A stretch of DNA of 64,000 nucleotides from Cystobasidium ongulense (GCA_022835595.1 BQUP01000003.1:564629-628628); one strand, 5' to 3'. Shown: positions 49,886 to 61,850, numbered from the stretch's first letter. Notes: generated by a model not told the origin, from the sequence alone. Numbers and translations: made by a program.

Positions 49886-51341
49886 TTACTTGTCTGGCGC
49901 CTCCACAACATAATCAATGGAAGCCGTCTTGACTTCCTCATTGTCATCCTCGAAAATCAGCTTGTACTGCTGGGCTTGTCGCTGTAGGAGAAGCTATCAG
50001 TGAAACGAACGAGACGAGACATTCTCATTTTTAGCTGTGTCAAAACGTACCTTATTTTGGGTAGGTGTGCCGACGACACGAGCCTTGTAAAACGATGTCG
50101 TATCAGGATAAAGCGCGTACACCTCACTTCCTATGGGATATGGTACCGAAGGATACGTGGATCGATCCCTTGGGTCAGGCAGCGCTAGGACGGCCTTGAG
50201 CGTTGTGTTGTAAGACCTGCCAATGCCAACCGCAGCGCTCTTCAGCCTTGATGCTGCCTCATACTGGTTAGAAGGACCACTCACGCCCCCGGTTTTCCTT
50301 CTATGCCCTGTTCATCCTGAACGTCCTGAACTTCATACCTGTTTTTATCACCCGAAATACACCTAACAACTCGAGTCAAAATCCAGTCTGTAGAACCAGG
50401 ATCTGATTTTGCTCCTTTTCCACTTCCTTTAACGGGCGGTTTGAAAGCTACAGGTCGACCCTCTTTCAGAGGCAATTGAGCCAGGAACGCTTCTTTTCGT
50501 TCTTTTCGTGTTGGTGCAGCTGCAATTGGTTGTTGCTGTTGCTTGCCAGTGCTTCGGGCTGTCGATGGCGTCTGGGCTGTATTTGGCACTGGTTCTGGAC
50601 CTGGCGAAGCGGCTGTCTGAGCTGCGGTGTTGATAGATAGGGAGCGGGAGAGACTTCGTGAGACTTTGTCAACGCCGGGTGTGGACGGTCCGGCTTGAGG
50701 AGCAGGCGAAGCTCGCGCAGAGGACGGGTCTGAAGGAGCCGGTGAGGTATCCAAGCGTCTCTTCTTTCGTTTGTTCGCATCTGTAGGGACTGCATATTGA
50801 AGATCAGTGCTCTGGATTGAGTTAGATGGAGACAGCTCATAAAGAGACTGACTATGTAGCTGCTCCGGCTGCGCTCTCAGTGCCGTCAGAATTCCCACTG
50901 ACTCCAGTGCTTCAGAAGCGATGCTGAAGCGGTCATTCTGGTTAGCCATACCCAATGGTAGCTTTCGCATGCTGTTTCACTTACACTTTCTCCTGCTCAC
51001 TTTGCTCCTGCAAGCTATCCAAGGCCTCCAACAGTCTGTCTCTCATAGTACCTCTTTCATCTTCCTGGTCATCATCAATCTGATCATTGCCTGCTTGCTG
51101 AGCCAGCGACTCTTCAAAGTCGTCCCATTGCTTCTGTAGACGATTGACGAGATGGGTCGTCTCGGTTACCTTTGCTTGAGTTTCGGACAGCGAAGCGAGC
51201 TTTGTCTTCAAGGCTGACCACACCTGGGTATCTGAATCATCAGAAAGGAGATTAGCGATACATCAGAGTATTAGCTTTCTAGCAGCAGTGCAGCTTGCCT
51301 TGGTCCTCGACACTCCCTTGCTTCCTGCGTCTGTCGCTCAT
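49886..51341 (-). CDS. SGF29: SAGA complex subunit Sgf29 (tandem Tudor, H3K4me reader)
   Basis: Reads di/trimethylated H3K4 for the SAGA acetyltransferase module. ATG at 51339-51341; the 43-nt exon 1 (MSDRRRKQGSVEDQ) is joined to DTQVWSALKTKLASLSE by what must be a GC-AG intron (51232-51298, donor GCAAGC). A coiled coil follows (TTHLVNRLQKQWDDFEESLA; RLLEALDSLQEQSEQEK), then a long Ser/Pro/Ala linker with basic KRKKRR, then the Sgf29 double Tudor: YPIGSEVYALYPDTTSFYKA with RVVGTPTQNK, and the final exon QQYKLIFEDDNEEVKTASID ending VVEAPDK. The aromatic-cage region Y-ALYPDTTSFY and LIFEDD are family hallmarks. Five exons. Confidence 0.93.
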
Positions 51342-51784
51342 GCCGCCCTGCGCATCTGAAGCCCGCTGCCAGACTGACTCGCTGGCCTGGGAGTGTTCCC
51401 TGTGCGTTGTCGCACCGAACCTTGAGCTGCTTGTGCTTGCAATGCAGTCTGGTGGTGAAGGAAGCAAAGCCGCACTCGACCCAGCTTTGCGATCACGCTG
51501 GCGAAGCACAAGCGAAGGCAAGTTGGCGAACTGCATGATTCAATGATTGATACCGGGTCATCGATTAGAGAGGAGAGGAAGGTTCAAACCACTCCTCTAC
51601 TCTGTAAGCGTCGCTCCCTTTCACTCGAGTATCAGCGTTGTTTGCCTGCCAGTCGCTTTGTAGGCGCGCGGCGGCGGCAGACAGTGTCACTCCCATTACA
51701 ACCAAAAAGTCAGACATCGGCACGACAGCAGACAAAGTGAACGAGGAGTATACTAGCAGACTGCTCGAGGCACAGTTGTGAGGA
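51342..51784. other. Intergenic region SGF29 / unrecognised gene, with a possible upstream exon
   Basis: 443 bp between divergent starts. The plus-strand frame at about 51608-51778 (ending KVNEEYTSRLLEAQL) is open and can be spliced in phase to the next gene's second exon, so this stretch may include an alternative first exon; no in-frame ATG was found for it. Confidence 0.35.
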
Positions 51785-52614
51785 ATGAGTAGCACCCCAG
51801 GTGGCCTGGAGTGAGTGTGCCTGTGTACTGCGTTCGTGCTTCTTCAAACATGTGACTGAATAACGCAATGCTCCAACTATTGTTCGCAGGCTACAGTATC
51901 TCGACCACATCCCAATAAATCTGAGACCCAAGCCGCTATATGGCAACATAGTCGACGTGTCACGAACTACAGGCAAATGCACCATTGTGACATGGCCGTC
52001 ATCGGCGCGTCAAGTGAGTTCAGCTAAACAGAGGATTGAGGAACCTATGAATATGCTGAAAACCGTCACAGCGCCAACATCAAAAGATCAGGACGTATAC
52101 CTTCATGCCATCAGACCTACCCAAGACTCAGGCTAGTATAGTGCTCCAGCGTGCCCTTATGAGCTGGGTCGACGAGGTCCTCAATGCTGCTACACCTCAA
52201 AGTGGTGGTGGTGGTGTCACTGGAACTATAGGCAAGGGTGGCAAGCAGCCACAGACATCAAGTTCTAAGCACAAGCGTAACTTGAGCTTACCGCATTCGA
52301 CTGCACCCATTCATTACGACCGCGAAGTCACCAGGACCGTCTCACAGCTGAGTCTAAAACAGCAGCAAGAACTTTTCACAGGACCACGCGTAACGTTTCT
52401 AGATGAAGAAGATGTGTTGACTCCTCCGCCCCTGCCTCCGAAAGATGAGAAGTACACTCAGTTCAGTACTCTCATGCCCAGCAGTAGCCCGAGCAAGCGA
52501 AAGCATTATCATCATCATCAACGCAGAGCGTCGGCTGAACAGGGTCGAGTCGGAACTGCAGTAGATATCGGTCTTGTGTGGTGGGTGGCAGACCTGCACG
52601 GAAAGCGTGTTTAG
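51785..52614 (+). CDS. Unrecognised protein, possible beta-barrel start and His/Ser-rich tail
   Basis: Three exons. ATG 51785 gives MSSTPGGLE, spliced (donor GTGAGT, acceptor CGCAG) to LQYLDHIPINLRPKPLYGNI and VDVSRTTGKCTIVTWPSSAR, then spliced to QRQHQKIRTYTFMPSDLPKT. The middle part looks like a small beta-strand domain. The rest is low complexity: a Gly stretch (GGGGVTGTIGKGGK), a Pro-rich LTPPPLPPKDEK (SH3-ligand-like) and a His run (KHYHHHQRR). The end is VWWVADLHGKRV. An alternative first exon ending SRLLEAQL can replace the start. I do not recognise the family. Confidence 0.55.
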
Positions 52615-52876
52615 CTTGTGATCTTCAGTGATGTGCTTGATCTCCCGAATCCTATGGACGCTATAAGTGCCGTTACTCTGGGGATTAGTTGGAAGTATTA
52701 GTTGGCGAAGTGAGCGCGCATGTAGCCATAGATGTAACGATAGGCTTGTGAGTCCTAGTGGAGGTATATTTCCTGGTTTGCTACTTTGCTCTAGGTGTTG
52801 CTACGTGGGATGGTTGCCTTCAATATATGGGCATTTTGAGGGTAATTTCTAATACAAGCTTTCTTCCCCCATCAAT

Positions 52877-53607
52877 TTACGAGGAGACTGCTTTTCCAGG
52901 TCGAACCATGAAAGGGAATTCTGCGACATCCTTCAAGACTATAGTGTCGACCACTTGGAAGCCTTTCCTCTTGTAAATTGGTATGCCAACTACGCTTGAT
53001 TCTAAAACGACGGGCAATGGTGGGTTTGCTGCATCTGCCTGGTCCAAGCCCCATGCTAAGAGAGCGCTCCCGACGCCTTTACCTTGAGCTTTTGGGTCGA
53101 TGAAGAGGAAGCTCAAGTACCTGTTCGGGACAAGAGAGTATCAGCATCAATGTGCATGCTGTCAGCAGACAGCACTGAAACTTACCAATGTGGCTGATCT
53201 CCCATCTTTTCTCTCCTTTTCGAGCTCAGAGCCATCCCCATATTGAAGCCAGCTTGAGGATCAAATTCAGAATCTTTTTCATGTTCTTCTTCCTTTTCTT
53301 CCTCTTCTTCAGTGGGTAATTTTATTGGAGTACCAGGTTCGGCCCAGATTGCCACTCCCAAGATTTCACCGGTCTCTTTGTCGGCGGCTTTGAGCATGAC
53401 TTTCCCAGGCTTATGAAAATGCAGCTTTTCCATTCCTTTCGCTCGTAATCTATACCGCTCTTCTCTCGAGTATGGCTGTGCGAGATGTGGTGGGTACAAT
53501 GATCCAGTGACTGGCTCGCCGTCGAATGCTAGATGCATGATTTCGGAACATCTTTCTAGATCTGCACGTTCGACGGGTAAAACATTGACAGATGCACGCG
53601 ACGACAT
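52877..53607 (-). CDS. GNAT-family N-acetyltransferase
   Basis: Two exons. ATG at 53605-53607 (MSSRASVNVLPVERADLERC) opens the GNAT alpha/beta start with EIMHLAFDGEPVTGSLYPPH; exon 1 continues to GEILGVAIWAEPGTPIKLP, followed by an acidic Glu/Lys loop of about 20 residues, and ends KMGDQPHW. Exon 2 holds the acetyl-CoA loop of motif A, YLSFLFIDPKAQGKGVGSAL, with Q-x-x-G-x-G, then VVLESSVVGIPIYKRKGFQV (motif B) and a stop at 52877. The acidic insert before motif A is unusual. Similar fungal proteins act on small molecules or proteins; the substrate cannot be told. Confidence 0.88.
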
Positions 53608-54046
53608 TCTTGACGGTTGACGGTAGGGTTCAGGAAGAATGAGTGTGAGTGCTAAACTTGGTCAGTCTTGTATGTAAAGAAGGAAGCCGATCTAGCGACC
53701 GAGAGTACAGTTTTAAAGCCAAGATTTCCGATCATGCAGCTGTACAGGCGCGAAGTGGCGCTCGGACGCATAATTTATTGTAGGGATAGCATTGACTAGC
53801 TACATTGTGACTTGGTATCACGTTCGAAGAGTGCTGCAAAAATTCGGTGCAGCATCTGCCAAATCTTGTAATACATTTTTGGGATTTTAGAAACGGGATA
53901 CAACGATGGCCATAGTTGGCAATACGACGCTGCCCCCTGCGCATTGAGAGACGTCTCTTCGGACGTTACTTCTAGTACGTGTAACAGCTGCCTCATACCA
54001 GATGACGCAGTACGCATTGCATGTGGGACAACTTCAGCCGACATGC
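53608..54046. other. Intergenic region GNAT promoter / RING-gene terminator
   Basis: About 440 bp: 5' flank of the acetyltransferase gene and 3' flank of the RING gene, both on the minus strand. Short frames here have no features. Nothing else seen. Confidence 0.4.
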
Positions 54047-56314
54047 TCAATGGAGCTCGAGAGGTACGAGAGTTGCTTTGGAAACAGGAGTACGACATTT
54101 TGCTAGTAACGACTGAGAGGATCAGCTATGTGAGGTAGCCAAGATCTTTGCACGGGCCACTTACGACAATTTGGTCGCTCTTTACTGAAATAGTGGAGAA
54201 TACAGCTGGAACAGTAGACGTGCCTGGATGACGGACGCTTTTAGCGCGTGCGAGGAAAAGGTTGATGCTGCTGACTTACCCGCACGCAGTCACCAGCACT
54301 TCTTTCACTTTCATGAGGGGCACCATACATATTGGACATGCAGGCGATTCGAACGTTCGCTTGCTGTTGTGTGATAGGGTCCGCCTGGTGCCCAGTTCCT
54401 CCAACGCTTCGTCCCGGTCTCCAGTCATCTCAAGCGCTTCTTTAGCATCGGCAGCACTCTTTTTGCTCGCTGCTTCTCTCCGACCAGTTATTTGATATTC
54501 TGCTAGAATCTGAAGGAATGGTTTCGCAGGTCCAAATTCAAGCTCGGGTGGGCGACATTTTGTTTGTTCGGCGTAATGCTGCGTCAATATAACATGTTTA
54601 GCTTCGGATCGCATGGATTTCCGAGAGAGAGAGATACTAAGCTCACCATGTACAGCTCACGGAAACTGCTATAGTCTACAGTGCAGACCTGGCAATAGTA
54701 CGGATGTATCCGTGAATCTGCCAGGTGCTTCTGCATCCGCCAAGTATTTTGAAAATGACGTCTACACTTCTGACAATATTGCTGGCCTTCCAACGGAACA
54801 AGTCGTTTGCTCACGACGCTATCTTGCGCCCTCGAATTGTTTATGTCGGGAATCCGTGATACAGGAAGCATCTCGAATGAACCCCTGCTACTTGGATTAT
54901 CGAGATCGCTTGTGTAATGACGTTTTCTTTCTCGCGGATCACGATATTTGTCTTCCAGCTCCCACTGATGCTCCACGTTATGCTCGCTATAGCTCGGAAG
55001 CTCGCGACTTTGGGCGTCTTCTGACTGAAGACTAGGAAACATCTCTTGAATGACATCGCGCCGTTCGTGCCACTTCCATGGATCTCTAGCAAAGTCTGCA
55101 TAGAGTGTCGAGTACAGCCGAAGACGCTGAGACTGTTCTCGGCTATGATCAGCCGCAGGAATGGACGGTGTTGTTCTACCAACTCTACTCTCATTGCTTC
55201 CATCGACATCCTCCTCTTCGAATGCTGCTTCTGGCGACAGATGGTTTGCAGGCAGATGCGGTTCCTCTTCATGATCCGAATCCATTACAAAATTAGTCTG
55301 GATACCAGGGGAAAATCTGTCGGCATTCTGACTTCCAGTGTTGTCCGTTCCAGTGTTGACTTGTATATTGGATATGATCAGACCCTGTCCTGTAGTGTCA
55401 GTTGCGCTCTCCTGAAGCTCATCGCGCGTAGCCACCTCTAAATGTATGTCGTTCATATTTTGACGATGCGAAAATATTGAATCGTCCCTTTTCGACACAT
55501 ATTCTTCACTATTCGCTTGATGGTCGGGGAAGTGATCATGACTGATGATCGGCGAGGTGTGGTTCGGAAGTGATACTCGAGGACAAAAAGGGGGTTCAGA
55601 TAAGACGAGTTGGTCTTCTAGATTAACCGTAGTTGTGTTATGATTATCTTCTTCTACCAAAGACTTGTCGAACTCCTCGAGGAAGCTAATGTCATCCGCT
55701 TTAGGATCGGCTGCAAAATCTGCCGGAGCAGGAGAGATATACTGGATGGGTATCGAGCGTGTGCTTGTCTGAGGATCTATGGACACCTCCGAGTTGGAGG
55801 ATAGTGTATTGGTTTGTTCTTTAGGGTTTGTATGCTGGACTAGCGGCGGGGATATGTCCCAATTGTACCATCCATCTTCATCGGCTTGTATCGAAGCGAG
55901 GGGAGGCCGAGCTTGCACCGGATATTTGGTGATAATGAGAGCCTCATCTTCTTCATCTGAAGAAGATTGATAGGTAACGGTGCGATGCTGATTTTCGTTT
56001 CCAAGCCATGCAGGAGGATCATTTGGAGACTGAAATTCGCGAAACTGCCTGCTATTTGATGAAGTCGATGCTTGCTCGTTCGATATGGTAAAGCGGGTTG
56101 ACCCAGTCCATCCAGCCTTTGAACGCTGTCTCGTATCTTTCGCTGAATAAGAAAAATATTGATGAGTCGCGTTGCAGTATAGAATAGATCAGAATCATAG
56201 GTAGCGGTAGTGGCGAGTACGGCAGATTATAGATGTCAGCCTGACAAGCGGAGAGCAACGTTATTCGAACTGACCAGGAAGGTTCTTCGCCTCTACAGGC
56301 TTCCAGTGATGCAT
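54047..56314 (-). CDS. C2H2-type zinc finger and C3HC4 RING protein (probable E3 ubiquitin ligase)
   Basis: ATG at 56312-56314: exon 1 MHHWKPVEAKNLP (40 nt) is spliced over a 132-nt intron into one long exon (KDTRQRSKAGWTGSTRFTIS and on), a 430-residue acidic, Ser/Asp-rich disordered region. Near its end are two zinc-knuckle-like fingers: YCQKCRRHFQNTWRMQKHLA and YCQVCTVDYSSFRELYMHYA. The next exon, with a short coiled coil (SKKSAADAKEALEMTGDRDE), starts the RING: CPICMVPLMKVKEVLVTACG, joined to HVYCSSCILHYFSKERPNC, joined to PKCRTPVSKATLVPLELH with the stop at 54047. All eight RING ligands are present only after the last two introns are removed. The C-terminal RING argues for ligase activity; substrate unknown. 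Confidence 0.82.
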
Positions 56315-56752
56315 CGGAAGCGATTTCAATAGTCTTGACAGCAGAGCATCCAGCTAGCTGCACGCCAAAGGCGAGGCAGAGCAGGACCACGACGGACCAG
56401 CTCTGCCGGGAGGAGTGACACGATGAGCTCTGCCTAGTCTACAGCAGGCAGCGGGACGGGGAATCTGGGCAGGCTGTCGGGCAGAATGGAAGCAGATGGG
56501 GCAGAAGCAAGCCGGATCGGTTTAGCTGCATGATTCGTGTCGTGCAATTGAGTTTACTCTCGATCACTGTTTTACAGGAAGCACGCTTTGGCTGAGAAGG
56601 CCTTCGCTCTTCACAGAGTAGAACGGACATAACCTTGCTACACCCTTCCTGCCCCTGACGTTCCAAGGCATTGGTACTGGGATACGGCAGTCTACCTGTA
56701 AATTCGGTATCTCCGTCAGCGCGCGGCTTCTGTAATACCCTACACCGTCAAC
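56315..56752. promoter_or_regulatory. Divergent promoter region, RING gene / tail-anchored SDR
   Basis: 438 bp between divergent start codons. Minus-strand frames here (one up to 56390 with a hydrophobic run) have no ATG in a usable position and are explained as leader or intron sequence. No specific sites identified. Confidence 0.4.
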
Positions 56753-58495
56753 ATGGAGCAAGTCACGCAAGCAAGCCAGCAAGATCCCCCCTACATTGCT
56801 GATAGCAACAGAGCAGCTGCAAACTTCTCAAACTCTCTCACTGGTTCTTGTAGAGCCCTTCCCTCCAGCGAACTTCTCGCAGACACCGACAAGCTTAAGG
56901 GCAAGATTGTTCTGGTGACAGGTCAGCATATGGGCTGGTATGGCTAAGCCACATGACCGGCATAGACTGATGTTCGTGATTCTATCGGAATACCTATCAT
57001 GCTTCTTAGGTGCGGGCAGCGGTATTGGCTTTGCCTTCTGCCTCTTCGCGGCTACTCTCGGGTACGTTTTGCCACAAATATATCACTGTACCGCGCGGTC
57101 GCTGAGCAATTTACTTCCGGTTCACAGGAGTACCCTCATCCTGGTAGATTACAACACAGATGCCGTTGATAATCTTAAGAAGGAAATAGATGGGAACAAT
57201 GTGTCTGGACAGGCCTTTGTAGCTCCTAGAACGTCAGTAACAGTAAGTTCCCTTCTTGGATCACGTAACAATTCTCCGCAATGAGGGCTCACATTGTTTC
57301 TATGCCTGCAGGACTGGAATGCTCTTCGGTCAGTATTCGAGTGGGCAGATCACAAATTCGGTCGCATAGACTCCGTTATCGCGTGTGCTGGGGTTACCGA
57401 AAATCAGAACCCAAGCTTTGATACCGATGTGCTGGATAGTAAGGATTCTCGTCTGATTAGTGTATTACTGCCGCCAGCTAATATGCCGTCCCTCACACAG
57501 AAGAAGGCAAGCTGCAGGCTCCTAACCTTCAAACCCTGGATGTCAATTTGACAGGCGTGATCTACAGTAAGCCGGATGCTTCTGGATTACACGCACATCA
57601 GCACCTTTTGACCGAATAATTTCATTTGGCAGCGCTCAAGCTGTCCCGATACTATATGGCGAAGCGCAAAATTAGGGGTTCTATTGTCCTGCTCGGATCG
57701 TTATCCAGCTTTTTCGGCCTGCCTTTGGTATGTGAAGCTCTTGTCTGGAAAATACACGCGCTATACTGACGCTTCTACGCGATAATAGGGTCCTATGTGT
57801 AGGTATAGAGCTGTCGTATTAGGTGCTTTGTATCTAACATGCTCTGAACAGACTGCACTGCTAAGCATGGTGTTTACGGCCTGACGCGCTCCGTTGCGTA
57901 CTCCGCCGCCCCACAAGGTATCAACATCAACATGGTAGCACCCTGGTGGGTTAGAAAGGATCACCTCTTTCCTTACGGCAAACTGACTAGCCGTAACAAT
58001 TTTCCATCAGGTTCGTCAAGACGCCTATTCTTGATGTCCCGGTCCGGCTTCTACTGGCAGGACTCCCATATTGTAAAATGCCTGATGTCGTCAACGCCAT
58101 TACATATGCAAGTATCAGGTCGTAATGCGCAAATCGATAGTGATACTGATTTGCAATCTCATCTCGACAGGCGGCCACTTGTAGGGAATTAGCAGGCGCA
58201 GCCTTGCCAGTAGACCCCAAGGGTGTATTCCTGGTCCCACACGACACATCCAACTTTGGCAAAGCAGGCTTCGTCGATTTGTTTGGAAAGCGAACCGCGG
58301 CCGTCATCACGTGAGTCGCTTGTTATCTCCTTATGTATTCGGCTATGAGCTGAGCAAATCATTATAAATAGCTGGGGTGCAATCATAAAAGACTATGTAG
58401 AGCTGCTGGCCGGTCTCTTTATTGGACCCACAAGCGTACTAGCAGCTCTCGGAGCAATTGTAATCTACTTTATATACCAGAATTACAACGCTTAG
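56753..58495 (+). CDS. Short-chain dehydrogenase, 15-hydroxyprostaglandin dehydrogenase-like, with C-terminal membrane anchor
   Basis: NAD(P)-dependent oxidoreductase. ATG 56753 in strong context (caacATGg). Splicing gives KLKGKIVLVTGAGSGIGFAF (Rossmann Gly-rich loop), STLILVDYNTDAVDNLKKEI (acid after beta-2, suggesting NAD preference), IDSVIACAGVTENQNPSFDT, NLTGVIYTALKLSRYYMAKR, GSIVLLGSLSSFFGLPLGPM, and the catalytic YCTAK within MYCTAKHGVYGLTRSVAY. The C-terminus is a hydrophobic helix (SVLAALGAIVIYFIYQNY) right at the end, so the enzyme may be tail-anchored in a membrane. About nine exons. Substrate unknown. Confidence 0.85.
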
Positions 58496-58735
58496 AAGCT
58501 TGTAGAGGTCGGGTGCTGGGAGGAGAGGATTGCGCAATACATAGTTAGCGCATACACGAAAATGACTGCCGTACACTCAGAGTTTCTAAAATTTGCGATG
58601 TTCCATTTTCATCGGTCGCGTTAACTTACTCCCCGGATCGAAGTGGGCTCCTTGTTGATTGTCCACCAATCTACATTCGGCCATGTCTACCTAAAGCACG
58701 ACAATTTTGCTCTTCTAAGTTAAATAGCGGGAGGG

Positions 58736-61697
58736 ATGTATGCCTCGGGACTGCCCTCGAGCTCGTCGAGGCAGTCACTTAGTTCAAACAGCGGTCTGCG
58801 TGCTCGCGACCTCCACAGACTTCAAGCCGAACTTCATCGCGACGAGCTTCCAGCGCACCCGGAACAGCGCGAACATGAAGATGAGCAAAGACCAAAGAGC
58901 AAGAGACGAACAAGCGTGAACAGTGCTGGGCTCAGCCATTATAGCTATACAAGCCGGCCCTCGCTACAGCCCAACGACCGCCAGCTGTCCGGCGGATACT
59001 CGAGAGACCGGCAACAACAGCAATCACAGCATCAGCAACCACCATATGCGCAGCCTAGCAGGAGCAGAAAGACAGCTTCAAACGCATCTCGAACGAGTAC
59101 AGTCCTGTCCGCTGGTGTGAAAGGTCAAACGAACGCGCATGATACCGGCCGACCTGCGATCAGGTTGCGAGCACCCTCGCCCCTCAAGCTTGATGAGCTT
59201 CAAACGCACGACTCGCCCTTACGTCGCTGGTGCCGGACAGTAGAGAAGTCGAGTCGTGGCTCCTCGAAGCAACAAAAAATAAAAGAATGGGCAATCGCTG
59301 TGGCTACAATTGTTTGGATAAAATGGGCAGTGGGAATAGGTAGCTGGTCAGGTACATACACGTATGCCTAGAAACTCGGCTACCCTAACATTGCTTTGGT
59401 TCTTCTCTTCATATCACAGGGAGAGGCCATCCACCTTTGTACGGCGACATGGAAGCCCAGCGCCACTGGCTCTCCATAACGAATCATCTTCCGATTTCCC
59501 AGTGGTATCGGCACGACACGGCTTATTGGGGCCTCGATTACCCGCCGCTCACGGCCTATCACTCGTACCTGCTTGGCCGTATAGCAAAAGCCATAGGAAA
59601 CCCGCGCATCGTCGAGCTGGCTGGCCGCCTGGGTGGTAAAGAGGCCGTCTTCCGGGAAGAAAAGGCCATCCTCTTTATGCGAACGACCGTAATTTTGGGA
59701 GATGTCATATTCTGGATGGCCCCCGTCGCCATGTGGTGCGCTCTTCGCTTAGGTCGCTGGAAGGCCCAGCCACAGAATAAGAATTCAACTTCTAAAAGGA
59801 GCAGCCGAACACTTGTAAGTAGCTTTGCAACTCCGCCTGCGAATTATAACTGAGCCTTCCGATGATACAGATGGTAGCATTCTATTCTATCATGCTTCAA
59901 CCCTGTCTAGTCATGGTCGACTCTGGTCACTTTCAATACAACTCCGTTATGCTCGGTCTCGCCTTGGCCTCAACTATAGCGTTCTATGCTGGCCGTGATT
60001 ACATCGGAGCAGCACTTTTCGTCTGCTCTATGTGCTTTAAACAGATGGCACTATTCTACGCTCCTGGCGTGTAAGTCCATGCCCGGTTCTCTCTTTAAGC
60101 CTGCGTCTGACTTGCACATTCTGTAGGTTCGCGTACTTACTCGGGAAGTGCTTTTGGCTCGGAGGCAGCGAAGGGTGCGCAGATTTTATACTTTTGTATA
60201 CACTTGCACAAGGTTTACGAAATCTGATTTTTGTTGCCATAGACTCAATCTCTTCATCAATCTTGGTTTCTTCAGCACACTCACCCTCATAGTATGCTTT
60301 GCGCCCTTCCTATATCCACCATCACAGCTACAACAAACAATTCTTCGGATCTTTCCTTTCCATCGAGGACTCTTCGAAGACAAGGTTGCGAATGTATGGT
60401 GCAGTCTCAATGTTGCGGTCAAGTTACGTCAGATCTTCTCAACCACGGCGTTGGCTAGACTAGCAGCCGCAACAACATTACTCGCGACTTTACCGCTCAT
60501 CGCTGGTCTTGTTTGGACGAATATACAGCTTCGACCAGCAAGTGCGTCAGACGTTGCGCCTGAAGCACACCCAAACACAGTAAGAGCCAAAGATCCTTCA
60601 CCGACAGTCAAACTCCTTCCGCACGCTTTGTTCGCATCTGCGATGGCCTTCTTTCTGTTCTCATTTCAAGTGCACGAGAAGTCGATATTGTTGCCTCTCA
60701 TGCCTCTCACGCTCCTTATCGCCGGCAAGCAACCCGGGTTGCCGGGAGGTGATTATGAGTGGTCCGTCCTAATTAACAACGTGGGAGCGTTTAGGTAGGC
60801 TCGTTTCCCTCCCAAGCTGTCATTCGGAACTCACGTCCTATTTTGCATAGTATATACCCACTGCTCAAAAGAGACGGCCTGGCCTTACCGTCAATAGCGC
60901 TCACCCTCTTCTGGAACTATAGCTTAAGCTACAATCCTTTCAAGATAACAAGTAGTCCTGTGAAATACATCAGTATAGCTAGTATGGTCTTTGGGCTTAC
61001 TCTCGTCTTCCTCGACGCTTTAATTACGCCACCAGCGCATCTACCCGATCTCTTCACTGTTCTCAACCTAGTTTGGAGTTGCGGTATATTCGGACTAGGT
61101 TGGCTTTGGTCTTTGACTAGATTAGTGGAGGAAGCGTGGGGCCTAGTGGGTCTCGGTTCGGGTACTGGCATCTCGCCCTCGGCTCCGCTCTCGTCTGGTA
61201 GCTATAGACGCTCAACATTCTCGCCAGCTGCATCGGAGTACTCCTACCGTAGCAAGAGTCCTAATATGGAGGCATTGGCAGAGCTGGATGGAGACGGAGA
61301 CGGGCCGCACATAGTAAATGCGAAACCGAGATCCAGCTCCGTAGCCAGCTCATCTCGTACAGCCACCAGGCGGCCTAAACGTTCGCCGATGGTTTCGCCG
61401 GTCGAAGACTTGCAAGAAGATCAACTCTATGTACCTCGACAATCGGCTATGTCTTCAAGCCACAACCACAACAGACAGCATCAAAGGTCATCTTCCAGGA
61501 CGTCTGAGGCTATCAGCGAAAGCAGTAACCGACACTTGAAGCCATCGCGTATGGGCAACATGTCAACCCAAGTTTCACCCAGCAAGACGCACGTACCGAA
61601 TTCAGAGGAGGGATTTCAGTCTGTAGATATGGATGTATTCGGAGAGAAGGCAGATTTGGCAAAGTGGAAACAGGCAACAATGCAAGATTTTCGTTAG
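58736..61697 (+). CDS. ALG6: Dolichyl-P-Glc: Man9GlcNAc2-PP-dolichol alpha-1,3-glucosyltransferase
   Basis: ER-membrane GT57 enzyme that adds the first glucose to the lipid-linked N-glycan precursor. ATG 58736 opens a long Ser/Gln/Arg-rich cytosolic head (about 190 residues, absent from yeast ALG6) before the first helix. The catalytic luminal loop is diagnostic: GHPPLYGDMEAQRHWLSITN then WYRHDTAYWGLDYPPLTAYH. Further: MVDSGHFQYNSVMLGLALAS, FVCSMCFKQMALFYAPGV, RIFPFHRGLFEDKVANVWCS, FLFSFQVHEKSILLPLMPLT. The protein ends with a second Ser/Arg-rich cytosolic tail of about 150 residues to TMQDFR. Six exons. The extra head and tail are unusual and may be regulatory. Confidence 0.95.
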
Positions 61698-61850
61698 ATT
61701 AAGAAAGCAAAAGTACTACTGTGTGTGGTCTCTCAGTTGAACTTGTGTAATGATATAGCTTGAAATACTATCAAGTTAGATATTTCAACGCCAGGAACGG
61801 CTCACATATTCAGCCCGAGTGTCTGCGATCACGGGCGACACTCACCGCTT

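Noticed and set aside
56052-56390. Minus-strand frame with a hydrophobic run upstream of the RING gene
   Set aside because: No ATG. The shorter ATG exon at 56275-56314 plus one intron explains the 5' end of the RING gene in another frame.
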